NCBI RefSeq assembly: GCF_014191505.1
Contig: NZ_JACHWS010000002.1
Location: forward strand, 310,001 to 374,000
Length of the DNA: 64,000 nucleotides
Reading direction: 5' to 3'
Origin: Hoyosella altamirensis
GTDB lineage: Bacteria > Actinomycetota > Actinomycetes > Mycobacteriales > Mycobacteriaceae
Shown: one piece after another, positions 23,901 through 34,140 of the stretch
Layout of the letters: the number at the start of each line of letters is the position of its first letter
Numbering within the stretch: position 1 is the stretch's first letter
Program-made: the position numbers and the translations under genes
Notes under the pieces: model-generated
The model's input: the letters and a program-made list of their open reading frames with translations, nothing else
The model's database searches: none
What the model was told of the DNA's origin: nothing

Positions 23901-26252
23901 GAGGTCCTTCAGCGACATCTCCGCAAAGGACACCACATCTGAGGCTTCGGTGGGCCCGTAACTGTTGACGATTCGGACACCGGCGCGCAGCAGGCTTTCG
24001 AGCGGCCGCGGGCGAATCGCCTCACCACCGAGGAAGACGGTGCGCATTTTCTTGAGGACACCTGCGGTGTCCGACTCTACGAGCGCTTCGAACGCGCTCG
24101 GGGACATATTCGTGAGGGTGACCGCGTGCTCGGAAATCGCTGGGAGTATTTCGCTGGGGTCGAAACCGTCCTGAGCGAGAACGATATGCGCCCCACTGGC
24201 CAGTGCCGCCCACACGTTCTTCTGAGTGAGGTCGAAACCTGGTGACGAGGCGACGAGCACACCCTCACCCGGCGTGAGTTTCACGTCATCGCGGTACCAC
24301 GCAACAGTGTTTGCGACGCCGGCCATCGGAACGACGGTGGGCTTCGGGCGCCCCGTCGAGCCTGACGTGGAGATGACGTAGGCAGTGCGGGCTCCGGCGC
24401 CGGGCTCTAGCCAGGGGTCTGCCGGTTCGGCAGGCGGCTGAGCATCTTCTCGGGACAGGCTGACGAGGTCGCACTCGATCAACGACGCAGGCGGGACTGA
24501 ACCTGCGTGCTCCCAGCCCGGGAGACTCACGACCACTGCGGCGTTGGTGTCCGTCAGGACTGCCTCCAGCCGGTCAGCGGGGAAGGTGGGATCGACGGGT
24601 GCGTAGCTCGCACCCACCTGCCAAGCCGCCAGCATGCCGACGACCCATTCCCGGGACCGGGGCACTGCGAGAGCAACGACGCTCTCGCGGCCAACCCCCC
24701 TGGCCGCCAGTTTTGCCGCGAGGGCATCAGCGGACTTTCCGAGCTCGCCGTAGGTCAGGCTGCCCGCAGTGCTTACGACAGCAACATCGCCGGGCGCAGC
24801 TTCTATGCGGGCACGGACGGCTCCGCTGAGGGAACGCAACTCCGGAGCGAGCGGGGTACGGGGACCGCGCGCCCAGCCAAGTACAGACTCCCGCTCATCC
24901 TGTCCGAGAATCGAGATAGAGCGGATCGACTCGGACTCACCAAGTTCGAGGAAGCGCTGCAGGTAGGTGCGGAAACGGGCATGGTGCCGTTCGAGTTCAG
25001 CACGTGAGTAGCGTCCCGGATTCGCTTCGAAATCGATGTGAATCCGTTCCGGGCCTGAACTCGGATACAGGTTGACGGACAGGTCTTCGACGGGACCCGT
25101 ACTGAGGATGTGTATTTCCCCGGTGACGTCGCCGAACCGTAACTCCGGCTGGAACATCATGATGTTGATGGTGGGACCGAAAAATTCGCGGTCTGCCGAC
25201 ACGCTGCCCATGTCACGGCGAATGTCTTCGTATCGGAAACGCTGATGACGCAGCGCCGAGAAGATCTGGCTCTGCACAAGGTCAGTCAGCTGCTTTGGAG
25301 TCTGGTCAGGCGTGGCCGCGATGCGCAAGGGAACCACGTTTGAGACCATGCCGCCGGACCGGCGCATCGTTTTCGTCACACGCGCTGATACGGGCAGGCT
25401 GAGCACGACTTCGTCGTTCCCGGTCACTCGTGCCAGGTAGGCGCCGAAGGCCGCGATTGTGGCTGGTGACCAGGAGCCGTTATACCGCTGCGCTGATTCG
25501 TCGAGCAGTTGCTCCGTCGTTTCGCCCACCGAAGAGGAGGCAACGAGGCTCTGTTTCCCAGCAGGCGCTGAGCGCTGCGCGAGCGAAACTCGATCTGGAA
25601 GTCCTTCGGTGTATGCACGCCAGAATTCCCGGTCGCGTTCAAATCGCGGGGACTGGCGGTAAGCGACTTCCGACTCGTAGATCGCGCGTAGTCCCTCGAC
25701 CGGCGCTGCGGGCGGCTCGTCGCCGTTCACAAGTGCGGAGTAGATGTCGCTCACACGAGTCAGCGCGTTCATAGCACCGAACCCGTCGACCGCGACATGG
25801 TGAATTCGCTGGTACCAGAAGTAATGACCGGGGCCGACCTTGATGAGGCTGGATACCGCCAGGCGGTCCCTAGAGATATCTATCGGTGACGAGTACTCAT
25901 CGCGCATCCACTTCCGGGCCCGCGACACCGCGTCCTTGTCGCCACTGAGGTCGAAGAAAGTGATGCTGTCGTCAATGGATTTATCAACCATTTGGACTGG
26001 CGCACCGCCGGACTCGACGATCCTGATGTACCCAGAACCGGTTTCCCGGCCTGCCTGCATGGCGGCACGTGTCAGAAGCTCATGATCAACTTCACCGTGA
26101 ATCTCTACGTACTGCGCGATCGTAACTGGCGTCTCTGGATCAAGCTGCTGCGCCATCCAGATGCTGTACTGAGCCGACGACAGCGGGAATGAGCTATCGC
26201 CAACGGGCTGCTCCTCCGCACGGTCAATCTCCGGCACATCACTAGGACTCAC
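5973..26252 (-). CDS. Giant non-ribosomal peptide synthetase, first protein (C-A-T-E-C-A-T-C-A-T-C-A-T-C-A-T-C-A*)
   Basis: 6759 aa, GTG start with GGAG seven bases upstream. Domains by motif: EntF-like C1 (HHVAVDG, about 20-450), A1, carrier T1 (LGGDSI, Ser near 1015), epimerization domain (HHVAIDG, EGHGRE, FNYLGRF, about 1040-1500), C2 (HHILMDG near 1698), A2 (about 2010-2500), T2 (Ser near 2558), C3 (HHIAADG), a stray A fragment (about 3070-3120), A3, T3 (near 3745), C4, A4, T4 (near 4804), C5, A5, T5 (near 5873), C6 (HHIIGDG near 6060) and a decayed final A domain (about 6408-6759). Hand-aligned codes: A1 D-L-K-N-F-G-S-D-V; A2 D-A-L-F-V-G-G-I-M; A3 D-V-W-H-F-S-L-V-D, the classical serine code; A4 D-A-F-V-L-A-L-I-W; A5 D-P-A-H-F-G-V-I-R. 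The GGDS carrier before E fits a D-configured first residue. There is no thioesterase. The product is unknown; architecture is certain, substrates are tentative. Confidence 0.97.
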   Translation of the reverse strand: MSPSDVPEIDRAEEQPVGDSSFPLSSAQYSIWMAQQLDPETPVTIAQYVEIHGEVDHELLTRAAMQAGRETGSGYIRIVESGGAPVQMVDKSIDDSITFFDLSGDKDAVSRARKWMRDEYSSPIDISRDRLAVSSLIKVGPGHYFWYQRIHHVAVDGFGAMNALTRVSDIYSALVNGDEPPAAPVEGLRAIYESEVAYRQSPRFERDREFWRAYTEGLPDRVSLAQRSAPAGKQSLVASSSVGETTEQLLDESAQRYNGSWSPATIAAFGAYLARVTGNDEVVLSLPVSARVTKTMRRSGGMVSNVVPLRIAATPDQTPKQLTDLVQSQIFSALRHQRFRYEDIRRDMGSVSADREFFGPTINIMMFQPELRFGDVTGEIHILSTGPVEDLSVNLYPSSGPERIHIDFEANPGRYSRAELERHHARFRTYLQRFLELGESESIRSISILGQDERESVLGWARGPRTPLAPELRSLSGAVRARIEAAPGDVAVVSTAGSLTYGELGKSADALAAKLAARGVGRESVVALAVPRSREWVVGMLAAWQVGASYAPVDPTFPADRLEAVLTDTNAAVVVSLPGWEHAGSVPPASLIECDLVSLSREDAQPPAEPADPWLEPGAGARTAYVISTSGSTGRPKPTVVPMAGVANTVAWYRDDVKLTPGEGVLVASSPGFDLTQKNVWAALASGAHIVLAQDGFDPSEILPAISEHAVTLTNMSPSAFEALVESDTAGVLKKMRTVFLGGEAIRPRPLESLLRAGVRIVNSYGPTEASDVVSFAEMSLKDLQSVPIGHAIPNIELYVLDRSLAPVPVGVAGELYVGGIGVGRGYGGLPELTSNRYVASPFGVPGERMYRTGDLVRWRDDGELEYIGRTDFQVKLRGFRIELGEVELALLSHQDVAQAAAVVHRGNGTPDRLVGYVVGAANNVDEASVLSSISEFLPSYMVPSALVVLDEFPLTPSGKIDRKVLPVPDFGSMVSSSREPANETERILAQIFADTLGLPTIGLDDSFFALGGDSIMSIHVVSQAKAAGIIISPRDIFERRTVSALALVARTADTADSAAVLAELDGGGTGEMALTPVMEWMVERGGDYRQYSQAALLTLPPRITEDGVGRTLQAVIDHHDLLRARIDGHTLVVPEPGTVDASALLTRVKVSETPGTAEFQDIVSNQLVAAADQLDPVNGVMLRAIWFDTGAGSPGRILLVIHHVAIDGVSWRIIVPDLASAWAQISSGREPELAPVGTSFRRWSHGLVEESGAREDEFGIWESMLTGTEPVLGARQFDPARDINATLDRLTLEIDPAITDVLLTKVPEVIRGGVDDGLIASLVLALGKWRDAQTPLIGLEGHGREEGAVSGADLTRTMGWFTTVAPIRFDTTDCDIADAMAGGASAGVLLKAVKEQLRSVPDRGIGYGMLRYLHPDGAERLGGAAQPQVMFNYLGRFVTSEIPEELRDLGWMPSDDADELMFTFAPDMAAPGVLDITAMIAPTATGQVLKIVLLYPSELLTSDEAAEFAGIWRDSLAAIGRYAEDPHAGGLTPSDLPLVSVDQRTISALETQFHQVTDIWPLSPLQAGMLFHAVLAEDSVDAYMVQLVLNVKGTIDQDRLRRALNGVLTRYPNLRVAFATNNVGDPIQVVLGEAEATVTLRDLTADGELRGSAIDAAVDQALAEDRAARFDMARAPLVRVTILVVAPGEYRLVLTNHHILMDGWSTPLYLRDLIGLYLFDGDASQLPAVRSYKDYLEWVGQQDAQVSLQVWRDALAGVEEPSTLIPLERARRHEAPPQEISHQFSPELSQQISHVARELGVTVNTVIQAAWGIVLATESARDDIVFGATVSGRPPQLDGVEDMIGLFINTLPVRVRLEPTETFAELLTRLQTEQAGLLEHHYVQLADIQRAAGQGAIFDTLTVFESYPVDRAGLGEDNDIAGMRITGVTGLDAAHYPVTVIAHAEPALQLIIKYFPDLLDGSRMRAVLDRLVRTVSAIAEAPGSRYGGYDVLTAQEHSQLAPVAGPASIAPRPLPDIFSESAAAAADNIAVVDRDRSLTYRELDTRSSQLARLLIDRGVKAEDFVALGMARSQESILSVWAVAKSGGAFVPIDPDYPVERIEHMLTDSGARVGLTVASQVGHLPDTVDWIVVDDPAFGAELTRYSAEPVTDAHRLQPIRPRNTAYMIYTSGSTGVPKGVVVTHTGLANFAAEQRERYSVTYDSRVLHFSSPSFDASVLEYLLAFGTGATMVIVPPGTYGGEELAAVISEEKATHAFITPAALASVDPEGLDTFQHVVAGGEAVPADLVARWAPGRRMYNGYGPTETTIMVMISDPMSPGQKTVTIGPPIRGTEALVLDSRLRPVPLGVPGELYVSGLGAARGYHARPGLTSERFVANPFGVPGDRLYRTGDLVRWTTDGPSGGLEIEYLGRTDFQVKVRGFRIELGEIDAVLSTFATVDFAVTIGHTGANNITRLVSYVKPVAGATIDTAALSEHIAESLPSHMVPSAIIVLDEIPLTVNGKLDRRRLPEPDFASAEEAYVAPRTPAEIAIAEVFADVLGLERVGAHDSFFDLGGNSLTATKVTARTNDAIGCRLGVREVFERPTVAELAERAVALLAGAGDAERPALTSAPRPDRIPVSLAQQGMWFINQFDPTSAVYNIAFALDMRGALDVAALQSAMGDVLARHEALRTIFPADTEGPYQLILTPEQVAADIPVTRVTASDVDAASADFATRGFDVTKDLPIRVMLFDVDKSRHVLAVVMHHIAADGASMAPLAADLMVAYAAHTGGSAPEWEPLEIQYADYALWQRAVLGAETDPSSVLSRQLAYWSHTLAGAPGLLPLPTDHPRPPEQSLQGDTVSFQLSADLHRQIEEIARRSNATVFMVTHAAFAALLARLSGTTDITIGTPIAGRGEASLDQLAGMFVNTLVLRTHVEPEATFAELVSQSRETDLAAFQNADVPFERVVREVGAERSADHSPLFQVMLAFQNTDPVKFDIAGLEVVADAIDVNTAKFDILMTLEEVRGEDGSAAGIKALITYATDLFNRATIEQYADRYTRLLESACADVSIAIGDVNILSEHEQNLFTNRHASMGGLERRLETAAHEKPDAVAFTVEDRAITYSEVITRAHDIGTRLGDQRVRREGHYALALLTYAAGAASEPAAMQLMDRLLPVLDAVAGDAELALGTIGAANLLPQIGAGTQDAAGWNDTAHWVPETTLVSLFEEQAAKTPDSIALVYRKREVTYAELDGWANQVARKLIERGVGPESRVALVARRSLEMVVGMYAIVKAGGAYVPVDPDHPADRIAWVLESADPVCVVTTSRDRVAMQGAVESLEIDRLDLSAFSSAPVTDEDRGAPIRTDNTAYVIYTSGSTGRPKGVAVSHRAIVNRLLWMQAEYRLTERDVVLQKTPFTFDVSVWEFFWPLELGARLVIALPDGHRDPAYLCDLIGAQGVTVLHFVPSMLAVFVASAAEGGRKEQLETLRLVFASGEALAPPAAEALTRLTSAELHNLYGPTEAAVDVTYHQYTAEDTVTVPIGAPVWNTQVYVLDSRLRLVPIGVQGELYLAGIQLARGYVGRPDLSADRFVANPFGEAGERMYRTGDLVRWTVNGELEYIGRTDFQVKLRGLRIELGEIEAVLRANEGVDQTVVTLYHDPSGGEQLVGYLTTEPGASVDLDAIKREAAKQLPDYMIPRTLMVLDELPLNINGKLDRKALPAPDLGGSAKTFVAPSGPVEEIVAGIFAEVTSFDRISVNESFFDLGGNSLSATLVTARINDALGAELTLRDLFESPTVAGLSAMLEHEGSRITSRPKLVPGVRPDRLPLSLAQQRMWFLNRFDTASAVYNMPLVLRLTGKLYVSALQEAILDVIGRHESLRTVFPATDDGPVQVVLPASKVGIDISPVDIAETELHRELFALASVGFDVTAEAPVRAALLRTAPDQYTLLLVVHHIAADGASLKPLATDLVGAYVARANGDAPAWEPLQVQYADFALWQRELLGNENDPESLAGRQIEFWKETLAGVPELLELPTDRPRPARQSQRGATMSFAIDAELQRDLQHLARSNRATLFMVMHAAYAVLLARLSGTEDVTIGTPIAGRGERALDPLVGMFVNTLVLRTPIEGQESFTDLLSSVRDRDLAAFTHADVPFEQLVDVLKPHRSTAHAPLFQVVLAFQNTEPIAFDLDGIAAEFQTVDVHTTKFDLMLDLAEKWDAAGEPAGIEGHFVYATDLFDADTIDSFARRFVQLLQHFVAAPEQPVGDAVLLDYAEHAALVPVAGDSAAALQTLPEIFCAAAAVDKQRTAVISGDTTLTYAELDSRSSQLARMLLARGVTADSVVALALPRSEDLVIAVWAAAKAGAAFLPVDPSYPEDRIAHMVADSVAAVGVARESDVSQLPDSIEWLPVGAEALTAELAAYGEDALTDAERGFPIRPDAAAYMIYTSGSTGLPKGVVVTHSGLSSVVHEQIDRFALDSHSRVLQFASPSFDASVFELLMAFGSAATLVVVEGGREAAGSVGAVLRDHHVTHAVITPSVLASLDRSDVTDIRTLLVAGEACPPELVTEFAPGRTMLNLYGPTEATIWSTSSAPMAAGQAIDIGRPVRGTDVVVLDSRLHPVPVGVAGELYLSGVALARGYHRRAGTTSDRFVANPFSGNGERLYRTGDLVRWNKDGDLEYLGRTDFQVKIRGLRIELGEVEAALARHESIDQAVAAVHHDANTGDVLVAYIVGAAGAVDVPAVKAALAEQLPPHMVPQVFMQLEAMPLTANGKIDRKAMPEPDVVGAALVEFRAPSSPLEEIIAGIFGEITGRDRVGADDDFFDIGGNSLSATRVAARVSEATGRTIGVRELFEAPTVAQLAVVVETADESKHARPPLVPQPRTAPAPLSLAQSRMWFINQLDTESAAYNIPLMLRLSGTVDVSALQASVLDVIARHDVLRTMYPETADGPVQQVVAAREVPLDLTPQPVGDETGLAEAIRKVAQRGFDVTAAPPIRAGLYQLTDDEYVLVIVVHHIAADGESMRPLARDVMVAYSAHADGQDVSWDPLKVQYGDFAIWQRELLGDETDPDSLAAQQLEYWKSTLAGLPELVELPTDRPRPAVASMRGATYDYRIDAGLHAKFVQLARQSNVTTFMAVHAALAVLMARMSGTTDIPLGTPVAGRGERALDDVVGMFVNTLVLRTEVDPGLSFAELLAQVREADLGAFTHVDVPFERLVEILNPVRTQAHAPLFQVMLSLQDDASPTVELPGMTVSPIEISTNTSKFDLSFGVLQDWDETGAPAGMTLSLTYATDLFDESSIARFAQRFERIVQRVVEGPEVEVSDIGVMSTAEHTQVLLEWNSWEDVLLVPMRDVITQFEMQTAQTPGSIAVVAGDEEVTYAEFNARVNQLARYLVEQGVQAESRVAVMLNRSVDLLAAIYAILKAGGAYVPIDPEYPADRIQHMLSTADPQLIVVSAETAAQLPDARCPSVVIDSLDVSAYSAQSLTNADVHAKIHGGNTAYILFTSGSTGRPKGIEVSRDSLAYSIAWHQHDFPIGLDDAVLQKTSVTFDPSVAELFWPLQTGARLVFAKPGGHRDPEYLAEVIADKKITVTHFVPSMLEAYLSVTDGAGLRNLRTVFSGGEALSAALARRFSRACDGGLYNVYGPAEATIRTHTYLWNNQTSGANSVPIGRGVPGTQVLVLDQSLKAVPIGVAGELYVAGPLLARGYAHRPDLTADRFVADPFGAPGERMYRTGDLVRWLPDGSLEYLGRTDFQVKLRGQRIELGEIEAALRDHASVTGAVVVLRKDPRLGDQLIGYVTARPDSEVDGGDIRAALADRLPDYMVPAAVVVLAEFPLSANGKLDRKALPDPVFDFGPRTYIAPRNPIEEIIADVYAEVLGAEQVSTDISFFDLGGSSLAAMKAIARISSGLGVRVRVQDLFDAPSVAALAERVEHAQSHAGAVRPLAPADPRPDYIPLSLAQQRMWLLNRIDPGSAAYNMPLVLRLSGQLNAGALQAAVNDVVARHESLRTMFPDSANGPGQVILGASEVTIDLTPRAVTESEVVEHVTSFAGRGFDVTREVPLRGALFELSEQEHILAIIVHHIIGDGESMSPMARDVMIAYTARAAGEVPAWPPLEVQYADFALWQREVLGDPGDPESLAARQIRYWQEALADLPELLDLPTDRSRPAVAGTEAGHVTLELSAAEHSGLVSLADRHSGSMFMVLHAALAVVLSRVSGARDIAIGTPVAGRGEAALDNLIGMFVNTLVLRTQVDSAAAFSELMQHVRQVDLGAYEHADVPFEQLVEVLKPHRSTAHAPLVQVVLSLLNPQQRKVELSGLTVEPLEGDESAKFDLLLGVEQHFTDDGRPAGLTARFVYRTDIFDGSSIERLGRRLERVVQAVSANPDAIVGDIDIADETESGSIVRGGAQLAATGGAAEAGVLTGAESPPAETLAQILSAAAEANPGGTAVLTEAKPLSYMNLDKRSSRLARLLIRQGAGPEDSVAVVMPPSIEAVVAQWAVAKTGAALVLLDPRGVEDQMVATALAASGTRIGVTMSAFRGTLPSAATWISLDDDEIKAQLKAMSPAPVSFYDRLGQVRLDNTAYIAFSGASVDLHAVAVTHRAIAGAVAALRDRLDVTTETPVRLADFSDVHESVLRLVLAASESSALDIRELEAEPGMLWRHATLNSALPAADVRVVGAAEAPAATIANGAPALGDPVPGSKVLVLDDTLQPVAEGGEGELYLAGDAVGRGYVRATALTASRFVPDPTNGEGERMYRTGIRVRWGAQGAVEYLASASGR

Positions 26253-26630
26253 GCGTCATCTCCATTTGCACCAGCACAACCACAAAGACGCCTTCAGGGT
26301 CTTCTTCTAGGCCCTGTTGGCGAAATCCGCTAGTTGATGCTCTAAGAATCTGCCAATCGTCAAGAAGGCTAAAAGAGCGCATCAATTGTTGACCTGCACT
26401 CTGCCGGTTACATCGCGGTAACCGGGCCCGTCGTTACCTCAGATCAACCTACCTCCAATACCCCGTTGCTCATCTCACATGATATTGCTTTTAGCCCCGC
26501 TAGGAGTTACCACCGCGGGACCGATAGACGACCTTACTCGGTGGTAACGCATCAAGTGAGCCTACCGCCTGCACCGCCCTGATAAGGGTTAAGGGCGCAC
26601 TGCTTACTCATTCCCGGTCAACACAAAGCA
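26253..26630 (-). promoter_or_regulatory. NRPS upstream region with repeated GGTAAC/GTTACC words and two hairpins
   Basis: About 380 bp without a gene between tuf and the NRPS start. It contains an 8-bp perfect hairpin (CCGGTTAC 26404-26411 / GTAACCGG 26418-26425) and a 9-bp inverted repeat (TTACCACCG 26507-26515 / CGGTGGTAA 26539-26547). Together with a copy at 26433-26438 this gives five GGTAAC/GTTACC (or GGTTAC) words within about 145 bp. No clear -35/-10 pair was identified. The NRPS ribosome binding site GGAG lies just before the GTG. A role as regulator-binding region for the NRPS is inference. Confidence 0.45.
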
Positions 26631-26661
26631 ACGGCACCCACCCCAACGGGGTGAGTGCCGT
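26631..26661 (-). terminator. Probable terminator of the str operon, downstream of tuf
   Basis: Inverted repeat ACGGCACCCACCCC (26631-26644) / GGGGTGAGTGCCGT (26648-26661): 14-bp stem with one mismatch and a 3-nt loop, starting 25 bp after the tuf stop. On the minus strand it is followed by a T-rich but interrupted stretch (TGCTTTGTGTTG), so it may be a weak intrinsic terminator. Confidence 0.7.
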
Positions 26662-26686
26662 TACGAAGATTCGGTCGAGCGTCAGA

Positions 26687-27880
<1,194 letters not shown>

Positions 27881-28039
27881 TTTGTGTCCTCCTGGACTAA
27901 TTAGTGCTTGCAGTTTGCAGCAGTGCGGTTGTTCTAACGTGGTGGTCTTGCCGTTACCCCAGATGAAGAGGGGTTCCCAGAGAAGCGGCTCCTAGGAAGG
28001 CTACCCGGAGATACTACCTATGGGCGGCGGTTGGTGAAC

Positions 28040-30157
28040 TTACTCGCCGGTGGCCTTCGCGATGATCTCCTTCGCCACGTTCGCGGGAACTTCAGCGTAG
28101 GAGTTGAACACCATTGAGTAGTTCGCCCGGCCCTGAGTCTTCGACCGGAGGTCGCCGACATAGCCGAACATCTCCGACAGCGGAACGAGTGCCTTGACGA
28201 CACGGGCACCGCTGCGCTCCTCCATGGCCTGAATCTGACCACGGCGGGAGTTCAGGTCACCGATGACATCTCCCATGTAGTCCTCAGGAGTGATGACCTC
28301 GACCGCCATGAGCGGCTCGAGAATCACCGGATGCGCCTTGCGGGCAGCTTCCTTAAGGGCCTGGGAACCGGCGATCTTGAAGGCCATTTCCGATGAGTCG
28401 ACCTCGTGGTACGCACCGTCGAGGAGCGTGACCCTGACATCGGTCAACGGGTAGCCAGCCAGCACGCCGTACTGCATGGCGTCCTGTGCGCCAGCGTCCA
28501 CCGAAGGAATGTACTCCCTCGGCACACGCCCACCGGTGACAGCGCTCTTGAACTCGTAGTGCTCGCCATCCTCGCCCTTGAAAGGCTCGAGCTTGATGAT
28601 GACGCGAGCGAACTGTCCGGAGCCACCGGTTTGCTTTTTGTGGGTGAATTCGTGCTTGTCCACGGTCCCGCGAATCGTCTCACGGTAAGCAACCTGCGGC
28701 TTACCGACGTTCGCCTCGACCTTGAACTCACGCTTCATGCGGTCCACGAGGATATCGAGGTGGAGTTCACCCATACCGCCGATCACGGTCTGACCGGTCT
28801 CGTCGTCGAGGTGGACCTTGAAGGTCGGGTCTTCCTCGGCGAGCTTCTGGATAGCCGTGGAGAGCTTTTCCTGGTCCGACTTCGTCTTCGGCTCGATCGC
28901 TACCTCGATGACCGGGTCCGGGAAGGTCATCGACTCGAGGATGATGGGGTTCGACGCGTCACACAGCGTGTCGCCCGTGGTGGTGTCCTTGAGACCGATG
29001 AACGCGTAAATGTGGCCCGCGGATGCAAACGGAACAGGGTTTTCCTTGTTCGAGTGCATCTGGAAGAGCTTGCCAACACGCTCTTTCTTGCCCTTGGTCG
29101 AGTTCGTGATCTGCGAGCCCGTGTCGACCTTGCCCGAGTAGACGCGGACGTAGGTGAGCTTTCCGAAGAACGGGTGCGTAGCAACCTTGAACGCGAGCGC
29201 AGAGAAGGGCTCGTCCGAGTTGGGCGTGCGGGTCAGAACCGCAGACTCGTCCCCGGGAACATGACCCTCGATCGACGGCACGTCGAGCGGCGACGGAAGG
29301 TAAGCAATGACCGCATCCAGCATGGGCTGTACGCCCTTGTTCTTGAAAGCGGAGCCACAGATCACGGGATACATTTCACCGGAGATGGTGAGCTTGCGGA
29401 TAGCGCCCTTGATCTCGTCGTTCGACAGCTCCTCGCCACCGAAGAACTTCTCGAGCAGTTCCTCATCGGATTCCGCGACGGTCTCGATCAGTTCCTGGCG
29501 GTACTGCTCCGCGCGCTCAGCAAGATCCTCCGGGATGTCGATGACCTCGAAAACCTGCCCGCGCCCGGGGTTGCCCTGCTCATCTTTTTCGTGCCAGATG
29601 ATCGCATTGTTCTCAATCAGGTCCACAACGCCGATGAAGTCATTCTCGGAACCGATGGGGAGCTGGAGAACCAGCGGCTTCGCGCCAAGGCGATCCTTGA
29701 TCGTCTGCACGGTGAAGTAGAAGTCGGCCCCGAGCTTGTCCATCTTGTTGACGAAGCAGATACGGGGGACGTTGTACTTATCCGCCTGCCGCCAGACCTG
29801 CTCGGACTGCGGCTCAACGCCTTCCTTGCCGTCGAAGACAGCAACCGCACCATCGAGGACACGGAGCGAACGCTCCACCTCGACTGTGAAGTCGACGTGA
29901 CCAGGGGTGTCGATGATGTTGATCTGGTTGTCTTTCCAGAAGCACGTGGTAGCTGCGGAGGTAATGGTGATACCCCGCTCCTGCTCCTGCTCCATCCAGT
30001 CCATGGTGGCCGCGCCATCGTGAACTTCACCGATCTTATAGTTGATCCCGGTGTAGAACAGGATCCGCTCGGTGGTTGTTGTCTTGCCGGCGTCGATGTG
30101 CGCCATGATGCCGATGTTGCGGACCCGGTTCAGGTCGGTCAGCACGTCAAGTGCCAC
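28040..30157 (-). CDS. fusA: Translation elongation factor G
   Basis: 705 aa, standard for EF-G, the ribosomal translocase GTPase. It has AHIDAGKT (G1, near residue 20), DTPGHVDF (G3), NKMDKLGAD (G4) and the full set of downstream domains ending in [10 protein letters not shown], as in mycobacterial FusA. The GTG start at 30157 has GGGGAAG upstream. It sits between rpsG (188-bp gap) and tuf (159-bp gap) in the str operon. The gap before fusA contains a small direct repeat, two copies of GTTATCGCT near 30202-30219 on the plus strand. A long open frame on the opposite strand is a codon-bias shadow. Confidence 0.99.
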   Translation of the reverse strand: MALDVLTDLNRVRNIGIMAHIDAGKTTTTERILFYTGINYKIGEVHDGAATMDWMEQEQERGITITSAATTCFWKDNQINIIDTPGHVDFTVEVERSLRVLDGAVAVFDGKEGVEPQSEQVWRQADKYNVPRICFVNKMDKLGADFYFTVQTIKDRLGAKPLVLQLPIGSENDFIGVVDLIENNAIIWHEKDEQGNPGRGQVFEVIDIPEDLAERAEQYRQELIETVAESDEELLEKFFGGEELSNDEIKGAIRKLTISGEMYPVICGSAFKNKGVQPMLDAVIAYLPSPLDVPSIEGHVPGDESAVLTRTPNSDEPFSALAFKVATHPFFGKLTYVRVYSGKVDTGSQITNSTKGKKERVGKLFQMHSNKENPVPFASAGHIYAFIGLKDTTTGDTLCDASNPIILESMTFPDPVIEVAIEPKTKSDQEKLSTAIQKLAEEDPTFKVHLDDETGQTVIGGMGELHLDILVDRMKREFKVEANVGKPQVAYRETIRGTVDKHEFTHKKQTGGSGQFARVIIKLEPFKGEDGEHYEFKSAVTGGRVPREYIPSVDAGAQDAMQYGVLAGYPLTDVRVTLLDGAYHEVDSSEMAFKIAGSQALKEAARKAHPVILEPLMAVEVITPEDYMGDVIGDLNSRRGQIQAMEERSGARVVKALVPLSEMFGYVGDLRSKTQGRANYSMVFNSYAEVPANVAKEIIAKATGE

Positions 30158-30345
30158 TGGAATCTTCCCCGCTCGTTCTTGTCGTTGTGTGCGGTTGCCT
30201 TGTTATCGCTGTTATCGCTGTCATCACGATCTTCTCGCCAGGCTCAGTCGGGTGACAGGCGTTGCACGGTATTCACCGTAACTGTATCGAGCCCGGCACT
30301 TCCCCATGCAGCTGGCCGGCAGAAACGGACAGCTGCGAAGGGTCG

Positions 30346-30816
30346 TCACCAGCGGTAGTGCGCGAACGCTCGGTTAGCCTCAGCCATCTTGTGCGTGTCT
30401 TCACGCCGCTTCACCGATGCACCAAGACCGTTGCTCGCATCGAGAAGCTCATTGGCGAGCCGCTCGACCATTGTCTTCTCACGTCGTGCACGTGAGAATG
30501 TCACGAGCCAGCGCATTGCCAGGGTGGTAGCCCGGGCGGGACGAACGTCAACCGGCACCTGGTAAGTCGCGCCACCAACGCGGCGGCTGCGGACCTCAAG
30601 GGCGGGACGCACATTGTCGAGAGCGCGCTTCAGAGTGACAACCGGGTCGGTACCGGTCTTCTCGCGAGCCTGCTCCAGAGCGCTGTAAACGATGCGCTCC
30701 GCGGTCGACTTCTTACCATCGAGCAGAACCTTGTTCACCAACTGCGTAACGAGCGGCGACCCGTACACAGGATCAGCGATGAGCGGACGCTTGGGTGCTG
30801 GGCCCTTGCGAGGCAT
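30346..30816 (-). CDS. rpsG: 30S ribosomal protein S7
   Basis: 156 aa, full length for bacterial S7 ([10 protein letters not shown] at the start, FAHYRW at the end). S7 binds the 3' major domain of 16S rRNA and nucleates assembly of the 30S head. Its ATG overlaps the rpsL stop by one base (TAATG), so translation of the two genes is probably coupled. The 188-bp gap to fusA holds no other gene. Confidence 0.99.
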   Translation of the reverse strand: MPRKGPAPKRPLIADPVYGSPLVTQLVNKVLLDGKKSTAERIVYSALEQAREKTGTDPVVTLKRALDNVRPALEVRSRRVGGATYQVPVDVRPARATTLAMRWLVTFSRARREKTMVERLANELLDASNGLGASVKRREDTHKMAEANRAFAHYRW

Positions 30817-31190
30817 TAGCTCTTCTCCTTCTTCGCGCCATAACGGCTGCGTGCCTGCTTGCGGTTCTTGACACCCTGCGTGTCAAGCGAACCGCGGATG
30901 ATCTTGTAGCGAACACCCGGAAGGTCCTTCACACGACCGCCACGCACGAGCACCATGGAGTGCTCCTGAAGGTTGTGCCCCTCGCCGGGGATGTATGCCG
31001 TAACTTCAATCTGGCTGGTCAGGCGTACACGGGCCACCTTCCGCAGCGCAGAGTTCGGCTTCTTGGGGGTGGTGGTGTACACGCGTGTGCACACACCGCG
31101 ACGCTGGGGGCTCCCCTTCAGGGCCGCGGTCTTGGTCTTGGCGACCTTGTCCTGGCGCCCTTTACGGACCAGCTGCTGAATGGTGGGCAT
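30816..31190 (-). CDS. rpsL: 30S ribosomal protein S12
   Basis: 124 aa, standard for actinobacterial S12, a decoding-centre protein. The two lysines where streptomycin-resistance mutations usually fall (in TTPKKPNS and GRVKDLPG) are the wild-type residues, so no resistance is predicted from this gene. The ATG is preceded by AGAGGAAAG. It is the first gene of the str operon and overlaps rpsG by one base. Confidence 0.99.
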   Translation of the reverse strand: MPTIQQLVRKGRQDKVAKTKTAALKGSPQRRGVCTRVYTTTPKKPNSALRKVARVRLTSQIEVTAYIPGEGHNLQEHSMVLVRGGRVKDLPGVRYKIIRGSLDTQGVKNRKQARSRYGAKKEKS

Positions 31191-31542
31191 AGACCGGCTT
31201 TCCTCTGGTGCTTCTTCACTCTCTTGTTCAAGAGCGGAACGTATTCAAAGTTTTCTGGGTTAACCGGGCTCAACAGTACAAGCCCAGGCCCGTCATCCCG
31301 AGGTCGGGAGTGTCGCACCCCTGACCAGCGAAAATACTTGCGAAGCGCTCGCTACAGCACCCGCACCAACACCGGCGGACAGTTCTCTGCCGCCGGAGTC
31401 ACTGAATTCAGGCTTGCGATTCGACCCGAATGCATCGGGCACGACCGGCAACAATACCTCTATATCACCGTCCAGGTCAAAGTCAGTGCATCCCCACCCA
31501 CCGGCGGGCACTTCCTGAAGGCTGCAGCCGTACTCCGTCGCG
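31191..31542 (-). promoter_or_regulatory. Upstream region of the str operon
   Basis: A 352-bp gap between the DUF3558 lipoprotein gene and rpsL, with no credible coding region. Since the ribosomal genes need strong expression, the str promoter should lie here, but no convincing -35/-10 pair was found. Small symmetric elements are visible: CTCTTG-TT-CAAGAG (31221-31234) in the likely leader, TCCCGA-GG-TCGGGA (31296-31309), and GGGCT/AGCCC around 31267-31284. None is strong enough to call an operator or terminator. Confidence 0.4.
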
Positions 31543-32103
31543 TCAGAAGTTCATCCTGACACTCATCTCCGCCAGTTCCAAAGCGGCGTCACAGCTGTTC
31601 ACTCCCGCACGCGATCCCTGCGGATGCACCCACCAAGTCAGGGAGCCGCCGTCGCCAGATCGTGTCGCGACCCCGCACGCCATCGGATCGTCGGGAATGC
31701 GGACCTCAAACCCGCCCTGCCCCGCAACCGAGACGTTGTTTACCTCGTAACCGAGCTGCTCCGTGGCCCTGCGCTCGCGCCACAAGGATCCGTCTTCGAA
31801 CCACGCCAGCGTCACCCCTACCGTGCCTGCGGGGCCATAGACGTCGTACCGGCAGATGGCGCCGAAGAACGTATTGCTCACCCCATCGGCATCGAACACC
31901 TCTGCAATGTCTTCAGCCGGCAAGAACTCGCACTCATCAAGCAGGTTCAGGAACTCTTGACTGTCCACCTGACCCACGGAGCCATCAGCGCGCGCGGTGC
32001 CCTCGATTTCCCTGGTGCAGCCGACGAGGCCGGCGCCGAGGAGGGCTGCGGCCGCGCCGCACGCCAGGGCACGCCGCCATTCGAAACTGCATCTATTCGG
32101 CAC
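31543..32103 (-). CDS. DUF3558-type lipoprotein
   Basis: 186 aa. An N-terminal signal peptide with a hydrophobic core (about 12-26) ends in the lipobox LVGC near residue 29, so it should be lipid-anchored on the outer face of the membrane. The mature part has paired cysteines (ECEFLP, ICRYDV, ACGV, SCDAAL) and the layout of the DUF3558 family, common in mycolata and of unknown function. It overlaps the preceding, similar lipoprotein gene by 11 bp, so the two are probably co-translated. It lies upstream of rpsL, in the neighbourhood where M. tuberculosis also carries DUF3558 lipoprotein genes. Function is unknown. Confidence 0.85.
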   Translation of the reverse strand: MPNRCSFEWRRALACGAAAALLGAGLVGCTREIEGTARADGSVGQVDSQEFLNLLDECEFLPAEDIAEVFDADGVSNTFFGAICRYDVYGPAGTVGVTLAWFEDGSLWRERRATEQLGYEVNNVSVAGQGGFEVRIPDDPMACGVATRSGDGGSLTWWVHPQGSRAGVNSCDAALELAEMSVRMNF

Positions 32104-32635
32104 GTGTCACCGTCATTTCTGCCAGCGCCTCAACCCGCTCACACATATCGCGCGGCGGCGAAAGCTGATCGAACACGACCGACCAGACAAAGAAATCCGA
32201 TTCCGACTCGATCGATACCTCACAGATGCCCACGCCGCGCCCGGCGAAACCATGCAGCTCACCATTGGGGCCTTGCATAGACACGTCAAATACGTCCCGG
32301 CCCGAGAGCTCCACCAGCGCCCGTTCTCGCCCGATCGGACTACCCCGGTACCAGGAAAATGAGGCGCGCGCGCCGAAGAAGTTCGGGTCCTCCCAGCGAC
32401 AGCCGACTGAGTTTCGCTCTATGAGCCGAACGTTACTAATTCCTGTGGTTTGCATCAGTTCGTCAGCTGACACTCCGCCGCATTCCCCGAAGAACAATCC
32501 CGCTGCATCCACCTGGCCAGGCTCGTCCTGTTGCGGCTCAGGCTCCGTCTCTGCGCCATCTGAGCAGGCTGTTAACAGCACGCACAGCGCAGCCGCGAGT
32601 CCGGCGCCAACGCGTCTCAGCCCACGAGTCTCCAC
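32093..32635 (-). CDS. DUF3558-type lipoprotein, paralogue of the next gene
   Basis: 180 aa from the chosen GTG at 32635, which gives a compact signal peptide (ETRGLRRVG then a hydrophobic stretch) ending in lipobox LTAC. An in-frame ATG at 32686 would add 17 residues before the signal and is less likely. The mature protein starts with an acidic Glu/Pro-rich linker and then a DUF3558-like domain with GECGGVSADEL, a conserved Cys in GCRWED and late cysteines (GICEVS, DMCERV). The end overlaps the downstream lipoprotein by 11 bp; tandem DUF3558 pairs suggest complex partners or divergence after duplication. Function is unknown. Confidence 0.8.
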   Translation of the reverse strand: METRGLRRVGAGLAAALCVLLTACSDGAETEPEPQQDEPGQVDAAGLFFGECGGVSADELMQTTGISNVRLIERNSVGCRWEDPNFFGARASFSWYRGSPIGRERALVELSGRDVFDVSMQGPNGELHGFAGRGVGICEVSIESESDFFVWSVVFDQLSPPRDMCERVEALAEMTVTRAE

Positions 32636-32698
32636 GTACCGGATGCTACCTGTCGAACCGTGCCGTCCGCGGCGCACGAATCTCAAAAGGACAATCTG

Positions 32699-33319
32699 CT
32701 AGGGCGCCTCGACTGGTGCCCGTACCCGCGTGAGCGCAGTACTGAGGTGCTGCGCCCACGTGGCAACGATTTGCGATCTCCTGCGGGAGTCGTCCGTCAG
32801 CACATCCGCGAGGCCCAAGCCACGAGCCATGTCGAGAGTGGCCTGCACCAGACGGTGCGTATCAGGATCCGAGTCGTCGGCACCGAGCAGTTCGGTCGCG
32901 ATCGTGTGAACGGTCCGTCCAAAGCGCAGTTCCAGCGGAACCACCCGTTCCTTCAGTGCGGGGTCTGCCGCGGCCGCCGTCCACACTTGCAGAGCAGCCT
33001 TGAAGAGAACACCCGTGAAGTAGTCGACCAACCGGATGACCACTGCTTCAACTCTCTCGGCGCCCTCCGGCAGATCTGCGGCGGCGGCCCGGACTTCCGC
33101 CATTCGCTGGTCGAAAATGAACTCGAGCGCGGAGGTGATCAGATCTTCCCTGGTCGGGAAATGGTGCTGAATAGCACCGCGCGATACGCCAGCCCGCTGC
33201 GCCACTACCCCCACTGTCGTGCCCGCCCAGCCGTGCTGGGCGAGGCACTCAATGGTGGTTTCAAGCAGGCGCTGATGAGTCGCGCGACTGCGCTCCTGCT
33301 GGGGTTCGCGGATGGTCAC
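32699..33319 (-). CDS. TetR-family transcriptional regulator
   Basis: 206 aa, typical TetR length. The N-terminal helix-turn-helix covers about residues 12-60 (TTVGVVAQRAGVSRGAIQHHF, with the usual HHFPTREDL after it); the C-terminal ligand domain has no recognisable subfamily motif. The start is two bases after the stop of the enoyl-CoA hydratase-like gene, making it the last gene of the acyl-CoA operon. It is therefore the best candidate to control that operon in response to a pathway acyl-CoA. A plausible target is the palindrome at 42731-42752 ahead of the first gene of the operon. Ligand and target are inferred. Confidence 0.9.
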   Translation of the reverse strand: MTIREPQQERSRATHQRLLETTIECLAQHGWAGTTVGVVAQRAGVSRGAIQHHFPTREDLITSALEFIFDQRMAEVRAAAADLPEGAERVEAVVIRLVDYFTGVLFKAALQVWTAAAADPALKERVVPLELRFGRTVHTIATELLGADDSDPDTHRLVQATLDMARGLGLADVLTDDSRRRSQIVATWAQHLSTALTRVRAPVEAP

Positions 33320-33321
33320 CG

Positions 33322-34128
33322 TTAGCGGCCCACCGTCTCGTACTTCTCAGCCCATCGGGGCGGACGGCGCTGCAGGAATGCGATCATCCCTTCGCGTGCC
33401 TCCTCGGAGGCGAATAGCCGTGCTGAAAGGGCCGCAAGCTCGTCACCTCGCTGGTCAATCCCAGCAAGAACTTCCGCCGTCGTGAGCCCCTTCGACTCTC
33501 GCAAACCCTGCGGTGACGCTTTGACCAGCTCCGCTGACCACTGGGTTACCGTCGCCGCTGGATCTGCACTGGCCTGCGTGACCAGGCCGATCTGCTGAGC
33601 GGTCTCCGAATCAAATTTCTCCCCGGTCAGGAAGTACCGCGAAGCGGCTCGGGAATCCATTTTCGGGAGCAGCGTCAATGAGATGATCGACGCCGCCAGT
33701 CCGAGGCGCGCCTCCGTCAGCGCGAACGTACTGTCGGGGCCTGCCGCGACAAGGTCGCAGGCGCCGACGAGACCCATACCGCCCGCCCGCACATGACCGT
33801 TGATCTGACCGATCACGGGCTTCGGGTGCGCCACGATCGCACGCAGCAGATCACGCATCTGGCTGGTCCTGAGCTTGGCAACCTTGAGCGGGTCCAGCTG
33901 CTCGCCGCCGGATTCTGCGGCTTCCTGCAAATCAGCACCCGCGCAGAACGTGCCACCCGTGTGGGTGAGGACGACCGCGCGGACGTCATCGTCCTGCGCA
34001 GCGGACTGCAAGCTGTCCGCAACACCCTGAACCAGTCGCGTTGAGAGCGCGTTGCGGTTTTTCGGCGAGTCGAGTGTGATCGTCGCGATCCCGCCGTCAA
34101 CGGCGTATTGCACGAGTTGTTCGCTCAT
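33322..34128 (-). CDS. Enoyl-CoA hydratase/isomerase family protein (EchA7/AtuE-like)
   Basis: 268 aa crotonase-fold protein. The oxyanion-hole segments are GTFCAGADL (about 60-67) and HVRAGGMGL (112-120). Of the two catalytic glutamates of classical enoyl-CoA hydratase (Glu144 and Glu164 in rat), the second is kept as Glu139 in LTEARLG, but the first position is Gly119, so chemistry may differ from plain hydration. By position it should act after the carboxylase, like the hydratases for 3-methylglutaconyl-CoA or its isohexenyl analogue, but the substrate is inferred. It lies 12 bp after the acyl-CoA dehydrogenase gene and 2 bp before the TetR gene. Confidence 0.9.
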   Translation of the reverse strand: MSEQLVQYAVDGGIATITLDSPKNRNALSTRLVQGVADSLQSAAQDDDVRAVVLTHTGGTFCAGADLQEAAESGGEQLDPLKVAKLRTSQMRDLLRAIVAHPKPVIGQINGHVRAGGMGLVGACDLVAAGPDSTFALTEARLGLAASIISLTLLPKMDSRAASRYFLTGEKFDSETAQQIGLVTQASADPAATVTQWSAELVKASPQGLRESKGLTTAEVLAGIDQRGDELAALSARLFASEEAREGMIAFLQRRPPRWAEKYETVGR

Positions 34129-34140
34129 ACTCTCTCCCGA

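Noticed and set aside
1-26252. Repeated similar DNA blocks suggesting a tandem-repeat or mobile array
   Set aside because: The similarity comes from repeated C, A and T domains of the synthetases; there are no short regular repeats with spacers or terminal inverted repeats.
30202-30219. Two tandem copies of GTTATCGCT before fusA
   Set aside because: A two-copy 9-bp repeat is too small to interpret; noted only in the fusA entry.
28406-30358. 650-codon open frame on the plus strand opposite fusA
   Set aside because: It is the antisense shadow of a highly codon-biased, certain gene; the protein has no recognisable domain and no ribosome binding site logic.
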